Source: an uncultured Chitinophaga sp. (lineage in GTDB: Bacteria > Bacteroidota > Bacteroidia > Chitinophagales > Chitinophagaceae). Taken from it: 64,000 nucleotides of DNA. The first letter of the stretch is position 1. Each line of letters starts with the position of its first letter. This document shows, in pieces, positions 41,219-49,706 of this stretch. The stretch lies in NCBI RefSeq assembly GCF_946479755.1, contig NZ_CAMLHC010000002.1:1-64000 (forward strand). The letters run 5' to 3'. Under the pieces are notes generated by a model. It worked only from the letters and a program-made list of their open reading frames with translations, did no database searches and was not told where the DNA came from. The position numbers and the translations under genes are program-made.

Positions 41219-42790
41219 ATGAGATACCTTTTCCTGTTCATGCTGCTGGCATATCTCGTTTCAGGCTGTCATTCCCCCTCAGCACCTGAGAATGCCGAAG
41301 TCGTGACCGCTGACGTGCTTACGCCCCGCAATACAGCGATCACCCCTGAAAACGCTTACAATGACCTTTTCCTGGACACGACCGCCCTCGAAGGTTTTAT
41401 TACCAAACGGCAGTTGAATGATACGGTGGCCAACCGGTTGCGCAGTTTTTACAACGCGCGCAACTATGAGTTTGCCTGGATCGACAGCCGGGGGCTGACA
41501 GAGGAGGCAGCCGCTTTCCGCAGCCTGTTCAACCAGAGCTCCGACACCAGCGGTGACAAGCCGCTGAACAATAAGCTGGACCGGCTGCTGGAAGAAGACA
41601 GTCTGCAGGTAAAAGCCACCGATCCCGATATGGTCCAGACAGAGCTGATGCTTACCTGGAGGCTGGTGCGTTACTTCCGGCAGAACGGTGGCACGGTGGA
41701 GCAAATGGAGCATATGGTGCCTATGCAGAAAGAAGATATGATGGAAATGGCCGATTCCATGCTGCAAACCAGTGAGAAAAAATACCCGGCCATTGCGGGA
41801 CTGAAGCCTGCCCTGCGGCAGTACCGCGATATCGTTAAAAAGGGCGGGTGGCATCCGGTGGATTCCGTGTCAGGGCAGTTAAAAAAAGGGCAGTCATCTC
41901 CCGTGATCATCGGTATCAAACAAAGGCTGATGGTCACAGGAGAGCTGAAGGAAAAGGACAGCAGCGATGTATTTACAGATGAGCTGGAAGTTGCCGTTAA
42001 CCGTTTTCGTAACGGTCATGGTTATACGGAAAATGGCGTCATCAATGATACCGTCGTCAAAGCGATGAACGTACCAGCCGGTGAGCGGTTAAAACAGTTG
42101 CTGATTAATATGCAGCGGATGAAGTGGCTGCCTGCCACGCCCCAGGGCAAGCTGATCGTAGTGAATATTCCTGCTTTTATGCTACATGTGACCAACAACG
42201 GTCAGAAGGTTTTTGACATGCCTATCGTAGTGGGGAAGGAGGGGCATAGCACCACCATGTTTTCGGGAAAATTGAACCAGGTAGTTTTCAGTCCCTACTG
42301 GAACATACCGCGCAGTATCGTACGGAAAGAGATATTGCCGGCCATGGCGCGTAACAGTGGTTACCTGGCCCGCAAGAACATGGAGATCACCGGGCATGCG
42401 AACGGGCTGCCGGTGGTGCGGCAACGGCCGGGCGTGCGTAATGCGTTGGGCCGTGTGAAATTTTTGTTTCCCAACAGCTTCAACATTTACTTTCATGATA
42501 CGCCCGAAAAAGGATTGTTTAACCGTGACAACCGCGCTTACAGCCACGGTTGTATACGGCTGAAAGACCCGGTGGCGATGGCCAGGTTTGTGCTGGAAGA
42601 TGCGCCCGAATGGACCGATGAAAAAATAGATGCCGCCATGAACGGCGGCAAACAGAAATATGTGGCCGTGAAACATCCGGTGCCGGTGATTATCACTTAC
42701 TTCACCGCCTGGGCGGATGAAGACGGGACTTTACACATGGTACCGGACGTGTACGGGCATGATGCGGTGATGAAACAAAAAATGTTTTAG
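41219..42790 (+). CDS. Lipoprotein L,D-transpeptidase (YcbB/LdtD type)
   Basis: Forms 3-3 peptidoglycan crosslinks or links in the periplasm. Lipobox LLAYLVSGC (Cys18). A long N-terminal scaffold (about 60-230) precedes a peptidoglycan-binding domain (about 225-290, IIGIKQRLMVTGELKE..FRNGHGYTENGVINDTVVKAMNV). The YkuD catalytic domain (about 300-480) has RIGN-like VFSPYWNIPRSIVRKEILP and the active-site Cys in YSHGCIRLKDPVAMARFVL. 523 aa. Its end overlaps the stop of the convergent second transpeptidase by 4 nt. Confidence 0.9.
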   Translation: MRYLFLFMLLAYLVSGCHSPSAPENAEVVTADVLTPRNTAITPENAYNDLFLDTTALEGFITKRQLNDTVANRLRSFYNARNYEFAWIDSRGLTEEAAAFRSLFNQSSDTSGDKPLNNKLDRLLEEDSLQVKATDPDMVQTELMLTWRLVRYFRQNGGTVEQMEHMVPMQKEDMMEMADSMLQTSEKKYPAIAGLKPALRQYRDIVKKGGWHPVDSVSGQLKKGQSSPVIIGIKQRLMVTGELKEKDSSDVFTDELEVAVNRFRNGHGYTENGVINDTVVKAMNVPAGERLKQLLINMQRMKWLPATPQGKLIVVNIPAFMLHVTNNGQKVFDMPIVVGKEGHSTTMFSGKLNQVVFSPYWNIPRSIVRKEILPAMARNSGYLARKNMEITGHANGLPVVRQRPGVRNALGRVKFLFPNSFNIYFHDTPEKGLFNRDNRAYSHGCIRLKDPVAMARFVLEDAPEWTDEKIDAAMNGGKQKYVAVKHPVPVIITYFTAWADEDGTLHMVPDVYGHDAVMKQKMF

Positions 42791-43545
42791 CTGTTCACAC
42801 TGTCTTTTACCAGCATCCTGGAATGCATGGAGTAGTATTTGTCCGGGCTGTACAGAAACAGGCAGGTGCCGTTGGCAATGCGTTGTATCACTTTGCGGTG
42901 TACGCCTTCCGGAATGGCCGGGCAACCGAGGCTGCGGCCGATATATCCCTGGCTTTTGATCAGGGCTTCGTTGACATAAGCAGCGCTGTGCATCACGATA
43001 CCGCGGCTGAGCGCATTGTCGTTGATGCCGGCTTCTTCGCCTTCCAGCCGCAGGGAGTAACCATGCTCCCCGTTATAGGTGTCGCCGGTCACATAAAAGC
43101 CAAGGCTGCTCTTGTAGCTGTTCATTTTATTGGAAAAGGTGCTGGCCAGCAGGGTACCGGAATTCCGGCCATGGGATACCAGCGTATTAAACAACAACAG
43201 TTTGTTTTTGATGTCGATCACAAAGAGCCGCTTCCTGCTGGAGGGCAGCGAAAAATCGACGATCGAGAGGATGTCCGGGTTCCTGAGCCGGCCATTGTCT
43301 TCCAGTTGATTGTATCCCTGCATGGCGCTCTCAAATGCGTCGCGGGACAAACCTGTCGTATCCAGCCGCATGCTGTCATACAAACTCTCCTCCTGCAGTG
43401 AGTCATTCACTGCCGGTATAAGGGTGCGATACGCATGGGCAGGATTTTTTTCAGCTGAGGTGAGGGTGGTAATCAGGAATACAGAAAAACCGATGGTTGC
43501 AATAAAAATTAACGGTTTAATAAACTTCTTCACTTTCAATGTCAC
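42787..43545 (-). CDS. Murein L,D-transpeptidase catalytic-domain protein (YkuD_2 type)
   Basis: A membrane anchor/signal (KKFIKPLIFIATIGFSVFLITTL) is followed by the compact YkuD-like domain: LFVIDIKNKLLLFNTLVSHGRNSG, SLGFYVTGDTYNGEHGYSLRLEG, GIVMHSAAYVNEALIKSQGYIGRSLGCPAIPEG with the catalytic Cys in SLGCPAIP, and a short tail. 252 aa. Convergent with the larger transpeptidase, sharing 4 bp at the stops. 43546-43794 upstream has no gene. Confidence 0.88.
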   Translation of the reverse strand: MTLKVKKFIKPLIFIATIGFSVFLITTLTSAEKNPAHAYRTLIPAVNDSLQEESLYDSMRLDTTGLSRDAFESAMQGYNQLEDNGRLRNPDILSIVDFSLPSSRKRLFVIDIKNKLLLFNTLVSHGRNSGTLLASTFSNKMNSYKSSLGFYVTGDTYNGEHGYSLRLEGEEAGINDNALSRGIVMHSAAYVNEALIKSQGYIGRSLGCPAIPEGVHRKVIQRIANGTCLFLYSPDKYYSMHSRMLVKDSVNS

Positions 43546-43794
43546 TCCGTAAAATATTTATCAAGGTTAGAGAATGATGATTAATCCATATCGTACGAAA
43601 ATAACGATTATCGCCCGGAAATCGTACCCTAAAAACGGGCATTCCAGCTCGCTTTCGGCTATTTTAACAATATGTTGACATACATGGAAAATGTTGATAT
43701 GGGCCAATTTTGGTGAAAAAGGGGACAATTTCAGCATAGGATCCCATGAGTGGATGATTATCTTTAATGTCAGATCCAAAACAGCCTTTGCGTT

Positions 43795-45510
43795 ATGATA
43801 AAAAGATACTTCATCCTTATTCCTTTGCTGTTCTTGTTTGCCCGCACACATGCCAGTACTGGTGAGCCCGTTAAAGAACTGATTCAACAAATGGCAGCCG
43901 ACGTGGAAGACCTGCACAAAGTCTACATTTTCCGGTACAGCCCGGAATATTTCGGGCGTATGCGCACTTACTACCAGCAAACGCTGACGTCGTTGAAGGC
44001 CATCCCATTTGCCACTTTGCCCGTTGCCGAACAGGTAGATTATATTCTCCTGAAGCGGAAGGTGGACCAGGAACTGCAGCAGATCGATGAAAATGAAGCG
44101 CTGTATAAACTACTGACACCGGCAGTGATTCCTTTTGCCCAGCCGCTGATGTCCATGCAGGTGAAGCGGCGCCGGGGCGATAACCCGGACGTGCCGAAAA
44201 TCGCAGCCGACCTGGCTACTGTACAGCAACAGATCATCACCGCACAGGCTGCCCTGAAAAAACAAAGCCGCCTGACGCCTGCGCAGGCCCGCGACGCCGC
44301 CGATATCGTGAACGACCTGCGTAATGGCCTCAAAAACGTATATACGTTCTATTATGGTTATGAACCGGCCTTCACCAAACAGGTAAAACAGCCCTACCAG
44401 CAAACAGACAGTCTGCTGGGGGGCTATGCCCGTTTCCTGGGCCAGGAGCTGGCAGACAAAAGCGACAAGTCTCTCGATGCTTCCGGCATCAAAGGAACAC
44501 CTATCGGCCGGGAAGCGCTTATCTCACAATTGCAGTATGAGATGATCCCTTATACCCCTGAAGAGCTGGTAGAAATGGCCAATAAGGAGTTCGCCTGGTG
44601 CGATGCGGAAATGCTGAAAGCCTCTGCCGCCCTGGGCTTTGGCAAAGATTGGAAGAAAGCGATGGAAAAAGTGAAGGAAAATCACGTAGCGCCGGGCCGG
44701 CAGCCGGAGATGATCCACCGCCTTGCTGATGAAGCCATCAAATTTGTGGAAGACAGCAACCTGGTAACCGTACCGGCGCTGGCCAAAGAAGCCTGGCGTA
44801 TGTTTATGCTCTCCAAAGAGCAGCAGCGTTTTGCACCCTTTTTCCTCGGAGGAGAATCTATCCTGGTCGCTTACCCGACCGACGATATGGACGAAGCCAC
44901 CAGGGCCATGAGCCTGCGGAGCAACAACTACGCTTTTTCCCACGCGACCGTTTTTCATGAACTGATACCCGGGCATAACCTGCAGGGCTTTATGAACAAA
45001 CGCAACAAACCCTATCGCCGGATGTTCAGCACGCCTTTCTCCGTAGAGGGATGGGCGTTATACTGGGAGATGCTGTTGTGGAATAAGAACTTCCACAGCA
45101 CGCCCGAACAAAAGGTAGGCGCGCTGTTCTGGCGCATGCACCGTTGCGCCCGCATTATCTTCTCCCTGAATTACCACCTGGGTAAATGGACGCCGCAGCA
45201 GTGCATCGACTTCCTGGTCGACCGGGTAGGGCACGAGCGCTTCAGCGCCTCTTCAGAAGTGCGCCGCTCTTTTGAAGGTAACTACGGCCCGCTGTACCAG
45301 ATCGCTTACATGATGGGTGGACTGCAACTCCGGGCGTTGCATCATGAGCTGATTGACAGTGGTAAGATGGGCGAAAAACAGTTCCATGATGCCTTTCTGC
45401 AGGAAAACGCTATTCCTATTGAGATGTTCCGCGCTATCATCACCAACCAGCCGCTGACGCCGGAGTTTAAAACCCAATGGCGATTTGCGGACCAATTGTT
45501 GCAACAATAG
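43795..45510 (+). CDS. DUF885-family metallopeptidase-like protein
   Basis: Signal peptide (YFILIPLLFLFARTHA). The DUF885 helical body carries the zinc motif FHELIPGHNLQGFMNKR (HExxxGH, near residue 386), the downstream EGWALYWEMLLWNK (EGWAxY) and VEGWALY/YHLGKW context. 571 aa is usual. Probably a secreted or periplasmic carboxypeptidase-type enzyme; substrate unknown. The Fpg-like gene starts 29 nt after its stop. Confidence 0.87.
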   Translation: MIKRYFILIPLLFLFARTHASTGEPVKELIQQMAADVEDLHKVYIFRYSPEYFGRMRTYYQQTLTSLKAIPFATLPVAEQVDYILLKRKVDQELQQIDENEALYKLLTPAVIPFAQPLMSMQVKRRRGDNPDVPKIAADLATVQQQIITAQAALKKQSRLTPAQARDAADIVNDLRNGLKNVYTFYYGYEPAFTKQVKQPYQQTDSLLGGYARFLGQELADKSDKSLDASGIKGTPIGREALISQLQYEMIPYTPEELVEMANKEFAWCDAEMLKASAALGFGKDWKKAMEKVKENHVAPGRQPEMIHRLADEAIKFVEDSNLVTVPALAKEAWRMFMLSKEQQRFAPFFLGGESILVAYPTDDMDEATRAMSLRSNNYAFSHATVFHELIPGHNLQGFMNKRNKPYRRMFSTPFSVEGWALYWEMLLWNKNFHSTPEQKVGALFWRMHRCARIIFSLNYHLGKWTPQQCIDFLVDRVGHERFSASSEVRRSFEGNYGPLYQIAYMMGGLQLRALHHELIDSGKMGEKQFHDAFLQENAIPIEMFRAIITNQPLTPEFKTQWRFADQLLQQ

Positions 45511-45539
45511 GGAATCGTTATTTTTATAAAAAAAATGCC

Positions 45540-46316
45540 ATGCCTGAATTACCAGACCTGAACGTATTCAGCCACAATCTCGGGAAAGTACTGCTGCACA
45601 AGCAGCTGGAGACCATCGACGTGCTGGTGAAAAAGAAACTCCGTACCCCCGAAAAAGAGCTCAAAGCAGCGCTGGAAGGGCAGCGCCTGGAGTCTATCCA
45701 CCGTGTGGGCAAAGAGCTTCATTTTGAGTTTAAAGATGGCCATGTACTGGGGATGCACCTGATGCTGCATGGCAAACTCTATTTATTTGAAGATACCAAC
45801 GAACAGAAACATACCATCTGTACGTTATTGTTCAAAGGAGGTAAAGGCCTGGCGCTGACGGATTATCAGGGTCAGGCAAACATCTTCCTGGACCCTGAGC
45901 CGAAGGAAGCGCCGGACGCCCTTTCCAAAGAGCTGACCCCCGCATGGCTGGAAGCTGCGCTGGGCAAAAAAAGAACAGCCATCAAAAAATACCTGACAGA
46001 TCAGCATAATATCCTTGGTATCGGTAACGCCTATGCGGACGATATCCTGTGGGAAGCCCGTATCTCCCCCTTTTCCGTCTGCAATAAAATTCCTTCGGCA
46101 GCCATTAAAGCGCTGCATAAAGCCATCCATAAAGTATTGACCAACGCGGAAAAAAATATCCGCAAACATCATCCTGATATCATCAACGGGGAAGTGCGGG
46201 ACTATATGCTGGTGCATAGCCATAAGCTGAGCGAGAGCCCCGGCGGCGCCACTATTCAGCATGTTTCCTCTGGTGGGAAGACCTACTACACAGAAGAGCA
46301 GGTGGAGTATAAATAA
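45540..46316 (+). CDS. Fpg/Nei-family DNA glycosylase with a zincless finger
   Basis: Base-excision DNA glycosylase/AP lyase fold. N-terminal Pro2-Glu3 catalytic pair (MPELPDL), beta-sandwich with HLMLHGKLYLFE (Lys of the family), and H2TH region (LTPAWLEAALGKKRTAIKKYLTDQHNILGIGNAYADDILWEARISP). The usual zinc finger (CxxC..CxxC) is absent: the equivalent place reads TIQHVSSGGKTYYTEEQVEYK with no Cys, as in zincless-finger members. The ATG at 45540 places Pro at residue 2, which fixes the start; the longer in-frame opening from 45477 would destroy activity. 258 aa. Confidence 0.88.
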   Translation: MPELPDLNVFSHNLGKVLLHKQLETIDVLVKKKLRTPEKELKAALEGQRLESIHRVGKELHFEFKDGHVLGMHLMLHGKLYLFEDTNEQKHTICTLLFKGGKGLALTDYQGQANIFLDPEPKEAPDALSKELTPAWLEAALGKKRTAIKKYLTDQHNILGIGNAYADDILWEARISPFSVCNKIPSAAIKALHKAIHKVLTNAEKNIRKHHPDIINGEVRDYMLVHSHKLSESPGGATIQHVSSGGKTYYTEEQVEYK

Positions 46317-46320
46317 GGGT

Positions 46321-47070
46321 TTATACTTGTAGCAGTTCCTTTAGTGCTGATGCATTTTTCAGGGCATATCCGTGACCGTCGTTATTGAAGAACACCCATA
46401 CGGCGTGTTTGTCTGCATGCCATTTTTTTATTTTAGTAGCATAAGCTTTCATTGTTTTGTGGTCGTAGGCGGTATCATAGTGACCGTTGGGCCCGTGGAA
46501 ACGGATGTATATGTGCTTTGCCGTTACTCTTTCGGCAAACGGCCATCGCCCGCCGGAATCGGCGATCACCCAGGCAATGTTGTACTGTTCCAGCAGCTGG
46601 AAGGCTTCTTCCTGTAGCCAGCTGTCATGCCTGGCCTCCAGGGCAAATTCATAATCCCGGTAAGTAGTTTTCAGAATGTCGAAAAAAGCGTGTATCCGTT
46701 TGGGTTGGAATACCAGCGAAGGAGGCAGCTGGATCAATATGGGACCGAGGCTGGTCCTGATGGGATCGAATATACTGAAATAACGTTCCAATGGTTCTGC
46801 CGGCTCCAGTAGCCGTTTTACATGGGTGATATACCGGCTGAGCTTCGGACAGAACCAGAAACGTTTTGGTACCTTTTTTACCCAGTTTTCCACAGTGCCC
46901 GGCTTAGGCAGATGATAGAAGCTGGTATTGATCTCTGTGGTTTTATAGGATTGCGCATAAAACGGCAGATATTCCACTGGCTTCAGTTCCGGAGGATAAA
47001 AAATCTCTCTCCAGTGTTTATAACTCCAGCCGGAAGTACCGATATAAATACCTTTTTTTGCCATAGGCAA
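46321..47070 (-). CDS. DUF72 (YecE-like) protein
   Basis: TIM-barrel-like DUF72 family, function unknown. Motifs: YIGTSGWSYKHWREIFYPPELKPVEYLPFYAQSYKTTEINTSFYHLP, LGPILIQLPPSLVFQPKRIHAFFDIL, FALEARHDSWLQEEAFQLLEQYNIAWVIADSGG, IYIRFHGPNGHYDTAYDHKTMKAYATKIK. 249 aa. Lies 31 nt downstream of the SDR gene on the same strand, perhaps in one transcript with it. Confidence 0.9.
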   Translation of the reverse strand: MPMAKKGIYIGTSGWSYKHWREIFYPPELKPVEYLPFYAQSYKTTEINTSFYHLPKPGTVENWVKKVPKRFWFCPKLSRYITHVKRLLEPAEPLERYFSIFDPIRTSLGPILIQLPPSLVFQPKRIHAFFDILKTTYRDYEFALEARHDSWLQEEAFQLLEQYNIAWVIADSGGRWPFAERVTAKHIYIRFHGPNGHYDTAYDHKTMKAYATKIKKWHADKHAVWVFFNNDGHGYALKNASALKELLQV

Positions 47071-47101
47071 TGAGGTGCAAAAGCCGTTCCGCCGCCACAG
47101 A

Positions 47102-47914
47102 TCAGCCCGGCGTGATGATCACCGCCGGTGTTTCTTCTCTTTGTTCGTAGATGTTGGCGGCAATTTTCTCCACCAATGGCTTTGGGAAAAATTTAGGCAG
47201 GAATGCATTCAGTTTGTTGACGAACCCCGGCACAATTTCCGCTTTCCCTTTAAACAGGCCGTTGACGGCTATTTTAGCTACTTTTTCCGGCGTCATGTTA
47301 AACCGGTCCGCCAGTTTGCGGGTGCTGCCGCCCATGCGGGCGCGGTTCACAAAGTCGGTGTCTGTGCTGCCAGGACTAAGGGCGCTGACGGAAATAGGGG
47401 AATGCCGCAGTTCGTGGCGTAGTCCCCGGGTAAACGACAGGGCGAACGCTTTGGTAGCAGCATAGATATTCAGATAAGGGACAGTCTGATAGGCCGTCGT
47501 GCTGGCGAGGTTGAGCAGCCAGGATTTTGGAAACCGGCGCAATACCGGGATATAGGCGTATGATAGTCCCACCTGTGCTTTTACGTTTACATCGATGATG
47601 TTGAACTGTTCTTCGAGGGTGAGGTTTTCAAAAGCGCCATTGATGCCATAGCCGGCGTTGTTGACTACCACGCTGAGCTGATCGTGCCAGCGGCTGCTCC
47701 AGGCGGTGACCTTCGATAATGCGTCCGGCTGCGACAGGTCCTGATGAAGCGTGTGTACATGGACGTGATAAAGCCCCACTAATGCTGTCGCAGTTTCCTG
47801 CAGGGAAGTATTATCGAGATCTACCAGTAACAGGTGATAGTTTCTCTGTGCCAGTTCGGCTGCGATGGCTTTGCCAATACCCTTGGCAGCGCCGGTTACC
47901 AATGCGTAAGACAT
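47102..47914 (-). CDS. Short-chain dehydrogenase/reductase
   Basis: NAD(P)-dependent oxidoreductase, classical SDR. Cofactor motif TGAAKGIGKA near the start, NNAGYG, catalytic Ser in LNLASTTAYQ and Tyr-xxx-Lys in NIYAATKAFALSF. The LSPGSTDTDF stretch follows. 270 aa. Substrate not deducible. 17 nt downstream of the PhyH gene, same strand. Confidence 0.9.
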   Translation of the reverse strand: MSYALVTGAAKGIGKAIAAELAQRNYHLLLVDLDNTSLQETATALVGLYHVHVHTLHQDLSQPDALSKVTAWSSRWHDQLSVVVNNAGYGINGAFENLTLEEQFNIIDVNVKAQVGLSYAYIPVLRRFPKSWLLNLASTTAYQTVPYLNIYAATKAFALSFTRGLRHELRHSPISVSALSPGSTDTDFVNRARMGGSTRKLADRFNMTPEKVAKIAVNGLFKGKAEIVPGFVNKLNAFLPKFFPKPLVEKIAANIYEQREETPAVIITPG

Positions 47915-47931
47915 ACGTATAATATTTTATG

Positions 47932-48825
47932 TTAGATAGCGGTACTGTTGACTTCCGCCAGTTTGCCTTCGGCGGTTTTGACAGCTGCCCACTGCGGTTT
48001 ACCGCCATACAGGTGCTGTTTCAGTTGCGCCAGTTTGTGATAAAATGGTGTGGGAGATTGTGCGTGTTTAGGCTGATAGGCGCCGGTGACCACCGGAATA
48101 TACATCACCCTGCGGCGGCTTTTTTCGCCGGTAAAAGGGGACTGTTGCACCCGGTGCCACAAACGTCCGTCATGCACGGTCAGGTCGCCGGCTTCAATGT
48201 CGAAGCCTGTTTCCTGTTTGTCCGGCGTATGATCGATGAAGTATTTTTTGCGGAACAGCAGCCGGAAGATACCCTGCCGGTGGGTGCCGGAGAGCACGCG
48301 CAGGCCGCCGTTTTCCAGGGGGCAGTCATCGAGGTGGATGCCCACATTGAGCATCGGCAGGATGCGTGTGCCGAGGAACAGGTCCCGCGGACTGTCGGTA
48401 TGCCATCCCAGCTGCCGGAACTGGCTGGTGTCGGTATTGACGTAATGATTGATCACAAGGCCGTCTTTTTCGTTTTCGCCGATGCGGCCGTCGTAGGGTG
48501 ACAGCAGGTTGGTCAGCGCCAGCAGGCGTTCATCTTTCAGCAGTTCCCGCAGGGCGTTGCTGTAATGAGAGGCAAATGCAATGCGCTGTATCAGCGGCGT
48601 ACCGTTGATATCGGTCCCGAATTTTAAAGGGATACCGTTTACTTTCTGTACCTGGTTACGCAGGAGGAAATCCTGTACCTGAGCCACTTCACTTAGAATA
48701 TTTGACAAGGATTCCTTGTCGAGGAAGTTTTTGAACTGTATGATACCATGTTGCTGAAAGTAGGTCAGTTGCGGCGCAGTGACAGTTTTCCCCAGCTGAA
48801 ATACGGGTTGGTTGTTCGTTTTCAT
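47932..48825 (-). CDS. Phytanoyl-CoA dioxygenase (PhyH) family protein
   Basis: Fe(II)/2-oxoglutarate dioxygenase. Metal ligands: His-x-Asp in LGWHTDSPRDLFLGTRI and the distal His in DLTVHDGRLWHRVQQSP; 2-oxoglutarate Arg probably in SRRRVMYIPVVTG. Start of the fold: LTYFQQHGIIQFKNFLDKESLSNIL. 297 aa. First long gene behind an operator and a Cys-ending peptide (48922-49008); followed closely by the SDR. A role in sulfur or sulfonate metabolism is suggested only by that leader. Confidence 0.85.
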   Translation of the reverse strand: MKTNNQPVFQLGKTVTAPQLTYFQQHGIIQFKNFLDKESLSNILSEVAQVQDFLLRNQVQKVNGIPLKFGTDINGTPLIQRIAFASHYSNALRELLKDERLLALTNLLSPYDGRIGENEKDGLVINHYVNTDTSQFRQLGWHTDSPRDLFLGTRILPMLNVGIHLDDCPLENGGLRVLSGTHRQGIFRLLFRKKYFIDHTPDKQETGFDIEAGDLTVHDGRLWHRVQQSPFTGEKSRRRVMYIPVVTGAYQPKHAQSPTPFYHKLAQLKQHLYGGKPQWAAVKTAEGKLAEVNSTAI

Positions 48826-48921
48826 GACGAGCAGTTTTTTTGTAACAGTAAAAATGATGGTTGGATACGAAGCTGTATGTGCGGAAGTTGGTGGAGAAGA
48901 CCGCAGCAGAGGGGATCGGGA

Positions 48922-49008
48922 TTAACAACAACAAGAGCAGGCCGCTGGTTGACCGGCAGATAAAAGCCTTTGCAGGCGCAGGTTTAGATGGTGATGGTAA
49001 TTTTCCAT
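48922..49008 (-). CDS. Candidate 28-residue leader peptide ending in a Cys run
   Basis: ATG to TAA, 28 codons. It begins MENYHHHLNLRL and ends AACSCCC-stop, i.e. four of the last five residues are Cys. It lies 97 nt upstream of the PhyH start and just behind a palindromic operator. Terminal Cys runs are the pattern of peptides that sense cysteine supply by ribosome stalling. The codons around it show no other gene. The rest of 48826-49118 holds nothing else recognisable. Confidence 0.55.
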   Translation of the reverse strand: MENYHHHLNLRLQRLLSAGQPAACSCCC

Positions 49009-49025
49009 AATGGTAGATTTTATTA

Positions 49026-49044
49026 GTCTACTAATTCTGTAGAC
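49026..49044. promoter_or_regulatory. Palindromic operator GTCTAC-N7-GTAGAC
   Basis: Perfect 6-bp inverted repeat GTCTAC / GTAGAC with a 7-nt A/T-rich spacer (TAATTCT), 18 nt upstream of the leader peptide ATG. The form resembles sites of Rrf2-type (IscR/CymR-like) regulators; the regulator itself is not in the window. Confidence 0.6.
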
Positions 49045-49118
49045 AAATGTAAGTAAAAAGATCTGATAAAAAATACAAGGGGGACTAAAATTTTTTTTGA
49101 CGCCTGATAATGATGCGG

Positions 49119-49706
49119 TTAGCGAAGTTGTTCGAGATCTTCGGGCGTGTCTATATCAATGATGCCTTCGGGAAAGGAGATGGTGGACACATCGCCGGGG
49201 TGCTGCAGTATAATTTTTTTCGCGCCTTCCTGTCCGCCCAGCGCCATCAAATGGGGGAAATAGGCTTGCCGGAAGAGGACGGGCGTACCTGTTGTGCCGC
49301 CGTAGGCGCAGGCAGTGATACCTTTATTTTGCCGCTGGTGGGTATTGATGAGTTCTTCCAGCAGCTCAGGGGTGATAAATGGCTGATCGCAGAGGAGGAT
49401 GAGGATATTAGTAACGTTGTCGCTTATACGTAGTATTTCCCGGACGCCGGTTTGTATGGAGCTGCCCATGCCGCTTTCCCAGGCGGTGTTGATCACCACG
49501 GAGGCTTCACTATCCTGCATATCCGGCAGGATGGTGTCGGCAAAGGCGCCCAGTACCACAACGACGGGGCGTGCGGTGGTGTGTTGCGCGGTATGAAGGA
49601 TACGCTGCAACAGGCTTTGTTGCTGAAAGCGGACCTGCTGCTTAGGCGTTCCCAGCCGCCGGGAAGCGCCGGCGGCGAGTATAACAATACCGGTGTGGTG
49701 CATCAC
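49119..49706 (-). CDS. MobA/MocA-like nucleotidyltransferase
   Basis: NTP transferase of the molybdenum-cofactor type (CTP or GTP:molybdopterin). The N-terminal loop ILAAGASRRLGTPKQQVRF binds the nucleotide, VVVLGAF and ILILLCDQPFI carry the metal Asp, and GGTTGTPVLFRQAYFPHLMALGGQEGAK is the second signature. 195 aa. Last gene of the molybdenum hydroxylase operon, overlapping xdhC by 4 nt, so it probably matures the cofactor for that enzyme. Confidence 0.88.
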   Translation of the reverse strand: MMHHTGIVILAAGASRRLGTPKQQVRFQQQSLLQRILHTAQHTTARPVVVVLGAFADTILPDMQDSEASVVINTAWESGMGSSIQTGVREILRISDNVTNILILLCDQPFITPELLEELINTHQRQNKGITACAYGGTTGTPVLFRQAYFPHLMALGGQEGAKKIILQHPGDVSTISFPEGIIDIDTPEDLEQLR

